From contig NZ_VEGH01000007.1 in NCBI RefSeq assembly GCF_007679345.1, positions 186,001 to 250,000 of the forward strand: 64,000 nt of DNA, given 5' to 3'. The notes under the pieces were generated by a model. That model had not been told where the DNA came from and made no database searches. It was given only the letters and a program-made list of their open reading frames with translations. Below, piece by piece: positions 47,029 to 57,190 of the stretch; positions within the stretch are counted from its first letter, which is position 1; every line of letters begins with the position of its first letter. This DNA is from Cellulosimicrobium cellulans. GTDB taxonomy: Bacteria > Actinomycetota > Actinomycetes > Actinomycetales > Cellulomonadaceae. The position numbers were made by a program, and so were the translations under genes.

Positions 47029-47385
47029 TCAGGAGACGTGGCCGGTGAACTTCTCGCCCGGGCCCTCGCCCGGGGCGTCGGGGTAGGGGCTGGCCTCGCG
47101 GAACGCGAGCTGCAGCGATCGCAGGCCGTCGCGCAGCGAGCGGGCGTGCTGGTTGCCGATGTCCGGGGCCGAGGCCGTGACCAGCGCGGCGAGCGCGGTG
47201 ATCAGCTTGCGGGCCTCGTCCAGGTCGAGGAAGTCGCGGCCGGCGTGCTCCTCGGTGTCGGGGGACAGGCCGCACTTGACGGCGGCGGCGCTCATCAGGT
47301 GCACGGCGGCGGTCGTGATGACCTCGACCGCGGCCACGTCGGCGATGTCGCGGGTGGCGGTCGTGGGGTCGGGGGTCTCGCTCAT
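47029..47385 (-). CDS. DUF1844 protein
   Basis: A 118-residue helical protein. The central part VAAVEVITTAAVHLMSAAAVKCGL and LDEARKLITALAALVTASAPDIG is the DUF1844 signature. Function is unknown. In many actinobacteria this gene lies close to infC, as here, although katA and fur come between. I chose the ATG at 47385; GAGGAT lies 7 nt upstream as a possible -10. Confidence 0.85.
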   Translation of the reverse strand: MSETPDPTTATRDIADVAAVEVITTAAVHLMSAAAVKCGLSPDTEEHAGRDFLDLDEARKLITALAALVTASAPDIGNQHARSLRDGLRSLQLAFREASPYPDAPGEGPGEKFTGHVS

Positions 47386-47445
47386 GCCGCCGATCCTCTC
47401 ACCGCGGGGCCGGGCGGGCCGACGACCGCGCGGGCCGCCGGCCAG

Positions 47446-47494
47446 TGGAAGGTCCGGCCGGACACGCGCACGGCGTGTCCGGCCAGACCTTCCA
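47446..47494 (-). terminator. Terminator hairpin after katA
   Basis: The 21-nt arms 47446-47466 and 47474-47494 pair with one mismatch over a 7-nt loop, about 100 nt downstream of the catalase stop. Confidence 0.65.
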
Positions 47495-47592
47495 CCCGGT
47501 GGGCGGGCGGCGAGGCCGGAGCGAGTGCCGGCCGCGCCGCGGGTGGTGCGGTCGCGGGTCGGGCGGTGGGGGACCACCCGACCCGCGACGGA

Positions 47593-49095
47593 TCAGGCGA
47601 CCGGCGTGCTCGCGGTGGCGGGCTCGCCGTTCTCGACCGGCGCCGTGCCCTGGAGCGCGGCGGCCAGCGCGGCGCCGAGGCCGGCGTCGACGTTGGTCCA
47701 GTACTGGATCGCGCGGGCGCGGATGACGTCGCTCTTCACCGCGCCGACGTGGCCGGTGATGGTCTCGAGGAACCGGGCGCGTGCGGCGTCGTCGAACACC
47801 TCGCGGTACAGCGTGCCGGCCTGGCCCCAGTCGTCGTCCTCGGGGTGCAGGGTCGCGGCGCTGCGCACGAGCTCGCCGTCCGCCTCCCAGCCGGCCGACT
47901 CCGCGGCGCGGGCCGGGTCGGCCGCCGGGCCGCCGACCGAGTTCGGCGCGTAGACCGGGACCTCGGGCGCGTTGAAGTGGTACCGCGCCGCGCCGTCCTT
48001 CGAGTACGAGTGCACCTCGGACTTCGGGGCGTTCACCGGGAGCTGCGCGTGGTTGGTGCCGACGCGGTACCGGTGGGCGTCCGCGTAGGAGAAGATCCGC
48101 GCGAGCAGCATCTTGTCCGGGCTGGTGGCGATGCCCGGCACGAAGTTGCTCGGCGCGAAGGTCGCCTGCTCGATCTGCGCGAAGTAGTTCTCCGGGTTGC
48201 GGTTGAGCTCCATCACGCCGACCTCGATCAGCGGGTAGTCGGCGTGCGGCCAGACCTTCGTCAGGTCGAACGGGTTGAACCGGTAGGCCTTGGCGTCCTC
48301 GTACGGCATGACCTGCACCGACAGGGTCCAGCGCGGGAAGTCGCCGTCGGCGATGTGCTCGAACAGGTCGCGGATGTGGTGGTCGGCGTCCGAGCCGGCG
48401 AGCTGCGCGGCCTCGTCGGCGGTCAGGTTGTCGATGCCCTGCTGGGACTTGAAGTGGTACTTGACCCAGAACCGCTCGCCGGCCGCGTTGATCCACTGGT
48501 AGGTGTGCGAGCCGAAGCCGTCCATCGTCCGCCAGGAGCGCGGCAGGCCGCGGTCGCCCATCAGCCAGGTGACCTGGTGCGCCGACTCGGGGGACAGCGA
48601 CCAGAAGTCCCACTGCATGTCGTTGTCGCGCAGGTTCGAGCCCGGGAGGCGCTTCTGCGAGCGGATGAAGTCGGGGAACTTGATGCCGTCGCGCAGGAAG
48701 AACACCGGGGTGTTGTTGCCGACGAGGTCGTAGTTGCCCTCGGACGTGTAGAACTTCAGCGCGAAGCCCCGGGGGTCGCGCCAGGTGTCGGGGGAGCCGT
48801 GCTCGCCGGCGACCGAGGAGAACCGCGCGAGCATCTCGGTCTCGACGCCCGGCTGGAACAGCGCGGCGCGGGTGTAGCGGCTCACGTCGCCGGTGGTGGT
48901 GAAGGTGCCGAACGCGCCGCCGCCCTTGGCGTGCACGACCCGCTCCGGGACCCGCTCGCGGTTGAACTGCGCGAGCTTCTCGACCAGGTAGTGGTCGTGC
49001 AGGACGATCGGGCCGTCGGCACCGACCGACTGCGAGTGGGCGTCGGACGCCACGGGGGCGCCGGAGTTGGTGGTCGTCGGGTGGACCTGGGTCAC
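47593..49095 (-). CDS. katA: Monofunctional heme catalase
   Basis: A 500-residue small-subunit catalase that splits hydrogen peroxide. The distal His is in [12 protein letters not shown] (about residue 55), the distal Asn in [13 protein letters not shown], and the proximal heme Tyr in [33 protein letters not shown] and [16 protein letters not shown] are also family marks. Length fits clade 3. The GTG at 49095 has GGAAGGA 8 nt upstream. It lies downstream of fur on the same strand, the usual arrangement for a Fur-type-controlled catalase. Confidence 0.95.
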   Translation of the reverse strand: MTQVHPTTTNSGAPVASDAHSQSVGADGPIVLHDHYLVEKLAQFNRERVPERVVHAKGGGAFGTFTTTGDVSRYTRAALFQPGVETEMLARFSSVAGEHGSPDTWRDPRGFALKFYTSEGNYDLVGNNTPVFFLRDGIKFPDFIRSQKRLPGSNLRDNDMQWDFWSLSPESAHQVTWLMGDRGLPRSWRTMDGFGSHTYQWINAAGERFWVKYHFKSQQGIDNLTADEAAQLAGSDADHHIRDLFEHIADGDFPRWTLSVQVMPYEDAKAYRFNPFDLTKVWPHADYPLIEVGVMELNRNPENYFAQIEQATFAPSNFVPGIATSPDKMLLARIFSYADAHRYRVGTNHAQLPVNAPKSEVHSYSKDGAARYHFNAPEVPVYAPNSVGGPAADPARAAESAGWEADGELVRSAATLHPEDDDWGQAGTLYREVFDDAARARFLETITGHVGAVKSDVIRARAIQYWTNVDAGLGAALAAALQGTAPVENGEPATASTPVA

Positions 49096-49145
49096 GGGGG
49101 TGTCCTTCCGGGTCGTCGGCAGGCCGGTCGAGGGCGCGCCGGGGA

Positions 49146-49171
49146 CCGGTCGGGCGGGGTCGCCCGACCGG
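49146..49171 (-). terminator. Hairpin between fur and katA
   Basis: ccggtcgggc (49146-49155) pairs perfectly with gcccgaccgg (49162-49171) over 6 nt. It may partly terminate fur transcripts or set the fur:katA ratio. Confidence 0.45.
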
Positions 49172-49235
49172 GAGTCGTGGGTGTCGGTGGTGCGGGGGAG
49201 TCGGGCCGGGGCGGCGGCTCGCCCCGGGGCTGCGG

Positions 49236-49739
49236 TCAGTCGGTCGTGCGGCTGCGGCAGTCGGGGCACAGGCCCCAGAAGGTGACCTCGGCCGTCTCGA
49301 CGGTGAAGCCGGACGTCGAGCTCGGGACGAGGCAGGGCGCCTCGCCGATGACGCAGTCGACGTCGTCGACCGCGCCGCAGGAGCGGCACACCACGTGGTG
49401 GTGGTTGTCGCCCACCCGGCGCTCGTACCGGGCAGGGTGCCCGGCCGGCTCGATGCGCCGCAGGATGCCGACGTCGGTCAGCGCGTGCAGCACGTCGTAG
49501 ACCGCCTGCACGGAGACCGTCGGCACCGCCTCGCGGGCCCGCCGGAGCACGGCCTCGGCGTCGGCGTGCGGGAGGTCCGCCACGGCACCCAGCACGGCGA
49601 GCCGCGGCGCGGTGACCCGCAGGCCGCGGGTGCGCAGGAGCTCGGCCGGGTCGGACGCGCGCTCGGCGCCGCCCGCGGGGTGCGGGTGGCCGGCGCTCGT
49701 CGCGCCGCCGGCTGCGGGTGCGTGCTGGTCGACGGGCAT
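49236..49739 (-). CDS. Fur-family regulator (FurA/PerR-like)
   Basis: A 167-residue metalloregulator. The winged helix is [20 protein letters not shown] to [20 protein letters not shown]. The metal site [12 protein letters not shown] and the second Cys pair LCPDC are present. Its position before katA and the peroxide-type arrangement suggest a FurA/CatR/PerR role, repressing itself and katA until oxidised. The ATG at 49739 is 6 nt after a -10 hexamer, so the message is probably leaderless. Confidence 0.92.
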   Translation of the reverse strand: MPVDQHAPAAGGATSAGHPHPAGGAERASDPAELLRTRGLRVTAPRLAVLGAVADLPHADAEAVLRRAREAVPTVSVQAVYDVLHALTDVGILRRIEPAGHPARYERRVGDNHHHVVCRSCGAVDDVDCVIGEAPCLVPSSTSGFTVETAEVTFWGLCPDCRSRTTD

Positions 49740-49745
49740 GCCGCC

Positions 49746-49774
49746 ACCCTGACATGTTTTCTGGAACTGTTCAA
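49746..49774 (-). promoter_or_regulatory. fur promoter
   Basis: On the minus strand TTGAAC (49774-49769) and CAGGGT (49751-49746) are spaced by 17 nt, and the -10 ends 6 nt before the ATG. An AT-rich patch in the spacer is a likely operator for the regulator itself. Confidence 0.55.
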
Positions 49775-50136
49775 GCAGGGATCTGACGGAATGTCACGTC
49801 GGGTGCGTGACCCGGGGAACAGTGAGGCGGTCCCCGGTGTTCTGGTAGAGTCATTGACGACTGGCCTGGGTCGACGTGTGTCACCGCTTCACCGCGGGGG
49901 CGTCCGGTGACCCGGGTGCACAAGTGGAGGCCACTCCCACCTGAGTCCCGACCGCCCGGTCCGCCGGCAGCAGGGTCCAGGTCCCGGTCCAGGTCACGAG
50001 CCCCTCGCGGGGAGCGTGGCCGACGGCGCACCGTCTCCGGCGGCGCCGTGGATCGTGTCGGCCCTCCACCTGTGCCCAGGTGCGAGGGCCTTCCTCGTTC
50101 CTGGAGGTCACCCCCTTCGACTTCGAGGAGCACCAC
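49775..50136 (+). promoter_or_regulatory. infC promoter and long leader
   Basis: No gene is credible in these 362 nt. TAGAGT at 49846-49851 is a likely -10 box, giving a leader of about 280 nt before infC. The leader contains a repeated ggtccaggtc (about 49976-49998) and ends with a terminator-like hairpin (50060-50090). Such leaders before infC-rpmI-rplT often carry translation-linked attenuation. Confidence 0.5.
50060..50090 (+). terminator. Leader hairpin (possible attenuator) before infC
   Basis: ggccctc (50060-50066) pairs with gagggcc (50084-50090) and cacctg with caggtg inside it, a 13-bp stem with one bulged C and a 4-nt loop. It is followed by a T/C-rich run (ttcctcgttc). It lies 47 nt before the infC start. 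Confidence 0.6.
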
Positions 50137-51150
<1,014 letters not shown>

Positions 51151-51236
51151 CCTGCACTGACACGCCCGGTCCCCACCGGGACCGGACGGACGAGTCGCGC
51201 CCCGGCGCGATGCGACGACAAGGAGAGACGGCAGCC

Positions 51237-51431
51237 ATGCCGAAGAACAAGACGCACTCCGGTGCGAAGAAGCGCTTCCGGATCACCGGGAGCGGCAAGG
51301 TCATGCGCGAGCAGGCCAACGCGCGTCACCTGTTCGAGCACAAGTCGAGCCGTCGCACGCGTCGTCTCGCCTCGGACCAGGTCGTCTCCGCGGCCGACGC
51401 CCCCAAGATCAAGAAGCTGCTCGGCAAGTGA
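51237..51431 (+). CDS. rpmI: 50S ribosomal protein L35
   Basis: A 64-residue basic protein beginning [20 protein letters not shown], the L35 signature, and ending KLLGK. The ATG follows AAGGAGAG. Second gene of infC-rpmI-rplT. Confidence 0.97.
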   Translation: MPKNKTHSGAKKRFRITGSGKVMREQANARHLFEHKSSRRTRRLASDQVVSAADAPKIKKLLGK

Positions 51432-51492
51432 CCCGTCGGCGCGCGAGCGCCGCGGTCCTGAGCCGACCCGATAACGAAGCAAGGAGCATCAC

Positions 51493-51879
51493 GTGGCACG
51501 CGTGAAGCGGGCGGTCAACGCCCAGAAGAAGCGCCGGGCGACCCTCGAGCGGGCCTCCGGCTACCGCGGTCAGCGTTCGCGCCTGTACCGCAAGGCCAAG
51601 GAGCAGGTCACCCACTCCCTCGTCTACGCCTACCGCGACCGCAAGGCGCGCAAGGGCGACTTCCGCAAGCTGTGGATCCAGCGGATCAACGCGGCTGCGC
51701 GCGAGCAGGGCCTGACCTACAACCGCCTCATCCAGGGCCTCAAGGCCGCTGGCGTCGAGGTCGACCGTCGCGTGCTGGCCGACCTGGCCGTCACCGACGT
51801 CGCGGCGTTCAACGCCCTGGTGCAGGTCGCCAAGGACGCGCTGCCGGCCGACGTGAACGCGCCGAAGGCCGCCGCCTGA
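51493..51879 (+). CDS. rplT: 50S ribosomal protein L20
   Basis: A 128-residue protein with the L20 signature [20 protein letters not shown] and [18 protein letters not shown]. It is needed early in 50S assembly; in Firmicutes L20 represses this operon through its leader. The GTG follows AAGGAGC. A strong terminator follows 52 nt after the stop. Confidence 0.97.
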   Translation: MARVKRAVNAQKKRRATLERASGYRGQRSRLYRKAKEQVTHSLVYAYRDRKARKGDFRKLWIQRINAAAREQGLTYNRLIQGLKAAGVEVDRRVLADLAVTDVAAFNALVQVAKDALPADVNAPKAAA

Positions 51880-51931
51880 CGCTCGTCGTCACCGCGGCGC
51901 GTGCGGGCTGACCGCGCGCACGCACCACCCT

Positions 51932-51967
51932 CCGGACCCCCGGGAGCCTCGGCTCCCGGGGGTCCGG
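51932..51967 (+). terminator. Strong terminator after rplT
   Basis: A perfect 17-bp GC-rich stem (51932-51948 with 51951-51967) with a 2-nt gap. It closes the infC-rpmI-rplT unit. Confidence 0.85.
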
Positions 51968-52076
51968 CGCGTCCGGGGCGCTCGCCGGGGCCCCCGGGGT
52001 CTGCCGCCTCGCGGGCCCGCGGGCCGGCCAGCCCGCGGGCCGGCCCGCCGACCGTCCGGCACCCGCGCTGCCGGCC

Positions 52077-52152
52077 CGCCGAGTGTGCAACCGACACGTC
52101 GAGCGAGTAGTCGGCGCATGCTCGCTCGCCGTGTCGGTTGCCCCCTCGCGGC
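52077..52152. repeat. Dispersed 76-bp inverted-repeat element, copy 2
   Basis: The second copy of the element at 42943-43018 (65 of 76 positions the same). The stem ccgacacgtcgag/ctcgccgtgtcgg has one mismatch. It lies in the 330-nt spacer between rplT and the methyltransferase; apart from this and the terminator the spacer (51968-52076, 52153-52209) shows nothing clear. Confidence 0.75.
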
Positions 52153-52209
52153 GCCGCGGCCCGCGGTCGCACACGTCGCGCGCGGGCCGCATGCGGGAGG
52201 ATGACCCCC

Positions 52210-53166
52210 GTGTCCCGCACCGCCCCGGACGGCCCCGCCGCCGCACGCCCCCCGATGACCAACCCGCACGCCGACCGCGTCAGGGCCGTGCGCGCGCTCG
52301 CCACCCGGTCGGGACGGCGCCGCGCCGGGCGGTACGCCGTCGAGGGCCCGCAGGCGGTGCGGGAGGTCGTGCGCTGGGCGCCGCACACGGTGCGGGACCT
52401 GTACCTCACCCCCGAGGCCGCCGACCGGTACGCCGAGATCGTCGCCGACGCCGAGGCGGCCCGCCTGCACCTGCACCTCGGCGACCCCGCCGTGCTCGAC
52501 GCCATGTCGCCGGACGCGCAGGGGGTGCTCGCCGTCGCCGACCTCCCCGACACCGCCCGCCCCGCGGCCCGGGACGAGGTGCCGGTCGGCCCGCTCGGCG
52601 CCGACGCGCTCGACGCCGTGCTCGCCGCGCGCCCCCGGCTGGTGGCGGTGCTGGCGCAGGTGCGGGACCCGGGCAACGCGGGGACGGTGATCCGGGTCGC
52701 CGACGCCGCGGGCGCCGACGCCGTCGTGGTCGCGGGGGAGAGCGTGGAGACGACGAACCCCAAGGTCGTGCGGTCGACGGCCGGCTCGCTGTTCCACCTG
52801 CCGGTCGTGTCGGGCGTGCCGGTCGCGGAGGCGGTCGACGTCCTGCGTCGCGCGGGGCTCGCCGTCCTGGCGGCCGACGGCACGGGCGACCTGGACCTCG
52901 ACGACCTGCAGGACGCCGCGGCGCTGGCCGGTGCCGCCGGGCCGGCGGGGCACGCCGGGACGTCCGGCGCCGACGACGCGACCGGTACCGACCTGCGCGC
53001 CCCCACGGCCTGGTTGTTCGGCAACGAGGCGTGGGGCCTGCCGGCCGAGGACCGCGACCGGGCGGACGCCGTCGTCCGGGTCCCGCTGCGCGGCCGGGCG
53101 GAGTCGCTCAACCTCGGCACGGCCGCCGCCGTCTGCCTGTACGCGTCCTCCCGCGCCCACCGCTGA
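52210..53166 (+). CDS. TrmH/SpoU-family RNA methyltransferase
   Basis: A 318-residue SPOUT methyltransferase. An N-terminal substrate-binding part (AGRYAVEGPQAVREVVRWAP) precedes the trefoil-knot domain with QVRDPGNAGTVIRVADAAGAD, AWLFGNEAWGLP and VPLRGRAESLNLGTAAAVCLY. It methylates ribose 2'-OH of rRNA or tRNA; the exact site is unknown. The gene order rplT - TrmH family - pheS is common. The GTG at 52210 is 9 nt after GGGAGG; an ATG at 52201 abuts that site, and an ATG at 52255 is also possible. Confidence 0.88.
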   Translation: MSRTAPDGPAAARPPMTNPHADRVRAVRALATRSGRRRAGRYAVEGPQAVREVVRWAPHTVRDLYLTPEAADRYAEIVADAEAARLHLHLGDPAVLDAMSPDAQGVLAVADLPDTARPAARDEVPVGPLGADALDAVLAARPRLVAVLAQVRDPGNAGTVIRVADAAGADAVVVAGESVETTNPKVVRSTAGSLFHLPVVSGVPVAEAVDVLRRAGLAVLAADGTGDLDLDDLQDAAALAGAAGPAGHAGTSGADDATGTDLRAPTAWLFGNEAWGLPAEDRDRADAVVRVPLRGRAESLNLGTAAAVCLYASSRAHR

Positions 53167-53228
53167 CTCGCCGGCGACCTCGCCACGCGACAGCCCGCCA
53201 CGCACCCCGCACCCGACGCGGGGCACGG

Positions 53229-53234
53229 CATGCT
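53229..53234 (+). promoter_or_regulatory. -10 box of thpR
   Basis: CATGCT ends exactly 6 nt before the ATG at 53241 (leaderless geometry); it lacks the first T of TANNNT. Confidence 0.3.
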
Positions 53235-53240
53235 GGGGCG

Positions 53241-53876
53241 ATGCGCGTCTTCGCCGCCCTGTGGCCCACCGACGAGGTCCGCCGCCACCTGGCCGGCGCG
53301 CTGGTCACGGCCGTCGGCGTGGACGCCGAGCTCGCCCCCGGCCGGGCACCCGACGGCGTGCGGTGGACGCCCGCCGAGAACTGGCACGTCACCCTGGCGT
53401 TCTACGGCGAGGTCGGCGAGGGCCGCGCGGAGGTGCTCGCGGATCACATGGCCGGGATCGCGGCCGGCGCCGCGCCGTTCGACCTGGAGCTCACCGGCGC
53501 CGGCGTGTTCGCGCACCGGACCCTCTGGGCCGGCGTGGGTGGGGACGTCGCGGCCGTGCAGGGCCTGGTCGCCGGGTGCCGGGAGGCGGGCGACGCGGTC
53601 GGCGCGCGCCAGGACGACCGGGTCCGGTCCCGCCCGCACGTCACGCTCGGCCGGGTCGCGCCGCAGCGACGCGGGACACGGCGCCGGGACCGCGCCGCGC
53701 AGCCGCCGGACCCGGGCGACGTGCTGGTGCACGCGCTGGCCGTGTACCGCGGGCCGCGGTGGCCGGTGACCGAGCTCGTGCTGGCCGAGTCGCTGCCCGG
53801 GGAGGGTCGCGCCGGAGGGCCGCTGTACCGGACCCTGTGGACGTGGTCGCTCGGCGCACAGGACCAGCTCAAGTAG
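53241..53876 (+). CDS. thpR: RNA 2',3'-cyclic phosphodiesterase
   Basis: A 211-residue 2H-phosphoesterase. The two HxT motifs are in NWHVTLAFYGEV and RPHVTLGRVAP, and the start MRVFAALWPTDEVRRHL is typical of the LigT/ThpR family. It hydrolyses 2',3'-cyclic phosphates at RNA ends; older names call it 2'-5' RNA ligase. It lies downstream of the RNA methyltransferase gene with a gap of 74 nt. Confidence 0.92.
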   Translation: MRVFAALWPTDEVRRHLAGALVTAVGVDAELAPGRAPDGVRWTPAENWHVTLAFYGEVGEGRAEVLADHMAGIAAGAAPFDLELTGAGVFAHRTLWAGVGGDVAAVQGLVAGCREAGDAVGARQDDRVRSRPHVTLGRVAPQRRGTRRRDRAAQPPDPGDVLVHALAVYRGPRWPVTELVLAESLPGEGRAGGPLYRTLWTWSLGAQDQLK

Positions 53877-53981
53877 GGCATCGACGAGGCGCTCAGGGAC
53901 GAAGGTCCGTTATTTCCCTGGGCCGGTGATGGCAGCCTCATGTGCGGGACGGGGGGCCGTCTCGACCTCGAAGGCCTGACC

Positions 53982-55234
53982 ATGCGCACGTTCATCCGCA
54001 TCCTGGTGGTGTCGCTCACCGCCATTTCCCTTGCCGGTCTTCCGAGCGCGGGGGCCGTCTCGGCGCCAATGCCCGACGAGGGACAGGCAGTCCCCTTTCC
54101 GACCCGGTCGAACCGGGAGTGACGCCACTCAGCCGTCCGGTGGTCGCATCTGAGCCTGCGAGCACCCGGACCGGCAAGCCCGAGGAGTGCAGCGAGCCGG
54201 ACGGGAACGGCGTGCAGAGCTGCCTGACCGTAGGGGCGGGGGCACCGCAGGCGGCAGTGCCTCCCACCCGGGCCATGCAGGCGTTCCCATCGTGGTGCCT
54301 CGCCGGGGAGCGAAACGTCATGTATCTCACCCGCACCGAGGCGTGCGGGATGTACGACGGTTACCTCAGCATCCTGCAGACCACGAACGGGGTGACGACG
54401 GAGGTCGGCGCACTCGCCTTCACCCTCTACCGCTACACCTACATGTCGACGCGGTTGCCCGACTGGGAGAGCCAGATCCAGATCTCGCCGTCGATGATTC
54501 GTGGTGAGGCGGTGGGCACCCAGTTCTCCGGCGTCGCGACCTGCACCGGCTCTTGTATCACGGCGCGCTCCTCCTTCCCCTCCCAGGTGCCCGGCCTTCA
54601 CCAGAACGCGAACGGCGAGGGTTCGTTCTCCTGGCCCGTGGTTCCCGGCGGCCAGGGCCTGGCGGTCCCGAGCTGGACCATCTCGGTCAAGGCACCCTCG
54701 GCGCAGAACGTGGTGACCGAGACGTACGGATCGATCCCCGTGGTTCGTTGCGACCAAGCCGTTCCGGGGGTGGCGACCGCAGGTTGCGTGATCCCCGAGG
54801 CGGTGCCGGAGCTGGTGTACCACCCCGAGTTCTGGCCTGAGTTCGGTGGGCACCTGGTCAACGCCTACTTCAGTGGGTTGCCGGGTTCCTGGTACTCGGG
54901 CCGGCCTCTTCACCGCCTGACGGACGAGACGCTCAAGCAGCGCAACCGCGACCAGGCCTGTCCGGCGCGACTTCACCGGCCCGACGGGAAGACGTGCGAC
55001 GAGTACCCGTTCGCCTCGACGTGGGAAGGCGCGTACACCTCGCGAGGAGAGCCGCGTACGTTCCCTGGCTGCGCCATCGAGGAGTATCCACTCGGAGTCG
55101 TCGGACCGTTGGGCTTCAGTGCCTGCATGATCGACGGCGGCGAGAACAGCCTTGCGGGGTCGACGATGAACAGCGCGCTGTTCGTCCCCTATCGCGTGAT
55201 CGAGAACGACCCGTTCTTCGTCACGGTCGAGTAG
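53982..55234 (+). pseudogene. Secreted NucA/NucB-type DNase, signal peptide out of frame
   Basis: A good ribosome site (GAAGG) and ATG at 53982 start a signal peptide, MRTFIRILVVSLTAISLAG to AGAVSA, but that frame stops at 54120-54122. The mature protein continues in the -1 frame, open through TGA-free sequence to 55232-55234. That frame alone has no signal peptide. Joining them needs one extra base or a -1 slip between about 54050 and 54120, near the ccccttt run. The C-terminal ~110 residues carry NucA/NucB-type marks: ACPARLHRP, TCDEYPFASTWEGA and GGENSLAGSTMNSAL. The middle part (~200 residues) with several Cys pairs is not recognised. GC content is visibly lower than in neighbours, suggesting transfer. 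It could be a broken gene, a sequencing error, or a frameshifted but expressed nuclease. Confidence 0.75.
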
Positions 55235-55244
55235 CAGCGAGCCC

Positions 55245-55844
55245 ATGGAGCACCGATACGTCTGCCTGGTCGACCACCGCTCGCTGGACTTCAGGCGGGC
55301 AGCGCCCGGTCCGAGTGACGTCGACGTGGTGGGCGGGCTGGTCGCCGGACTCCTCACGGATGCCCCTCGGGTCCTGACGGGCGCCGCGATGGGCCCGGTT
55401 CACGTGGTCGTGCACCCGCTGCGCGAGGCTCCTGAGGATCTGGCAGCGGAGTGGCAGGACGTCGTCGAGGTGAGCCTGGTGTCCAGGGGCGGCCCGATGG
55501 TGGTGACGGGTCCGTTCGACGCCGACCCCGAGCCGGCCGCCAGGCTTGATCTCTACGGGCCCGGCACCTACCGCGTCCGGGTTCACGCCGACGGTCGGGA
55601 CCTCGACTTCGACGCCGTGGTGCGCGAACCGCGCGAGCGCTACCTGATCCAGTCCTGGCCGGCGGATCCTCAGACACCGGTGACGCTCCGGGCGGCGTCG
55701 CGCACCGCCGAGATATCGTCGTCGGCCCCTCGAGTCCGGGCGCAGGAGGCCGTGGCCGTGCGGCCACCGATCGACCCGGAGCGGCAGGAGGCCCTGGAGC
55801 GCTCGATCCGCGCGCACCGGGGTTCGGGACACGCTCGGGACTGA
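55245..55844 (+). CDS. Unknown protein next to the nuclease (candidate inhibitor)
   Basis: A 199-residue soluble protein without signal peptide or membrane helix, starting 10 nt after the nuclease stop. The central part looks like a beta-sandwich: DVVEVSLVSRGGPMVVTG, RLDLYGPGTYRVRVHADGRD and EPRERYLIQSWPADP. In B. subtilis the nuclease NucA is encoded with its inhibitor Nin (ComJ), which has a comparable FDLPKGDYQL segment. Position and this faint likeness suggest an immunity or inhibitor role, but I cannot place it in a family. The last ~50 residues are Arg/Glu-rich and probably helical. Confidence 0.7.
   Translation: MEHRYVCLVDHRSLDFRRAAPGPSDVDVVGGLVAGLLTDAPRVLTGAAMGPVHVVVHPLREAPEDLAAEWQDVVEVSLVSRGGPMVVTGPFDADPEPAARLDLYGPGTYRVRVHADGRDLDFDAVVREPRERYLIQSWPADPQTPVTLRAASRTAEISSSAPRVRAQEAVAVRPPIDPERQEALERSIRAHRGSGHARD

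Positions 55845-57189
<1,345 letters not shown>

Positions 57190-57190
<1 letters not shown>

Noticed and set aside
49877..49951. Small upstream open frame in the infC leader (starting gtgtgtcaccgc)
   Set aside because: No ribosome site and no sequence sense; not enough to call a leader peptide.
54095..54105. Programmed -1 frameshifting at ccccttt in the nuclease gene
   Set aside because: The A-site codon cannot re-pair fully after the slip and no strong downstream hairpin was evident. Base loss or sequence error is simpler, though the direction of the shift fits.
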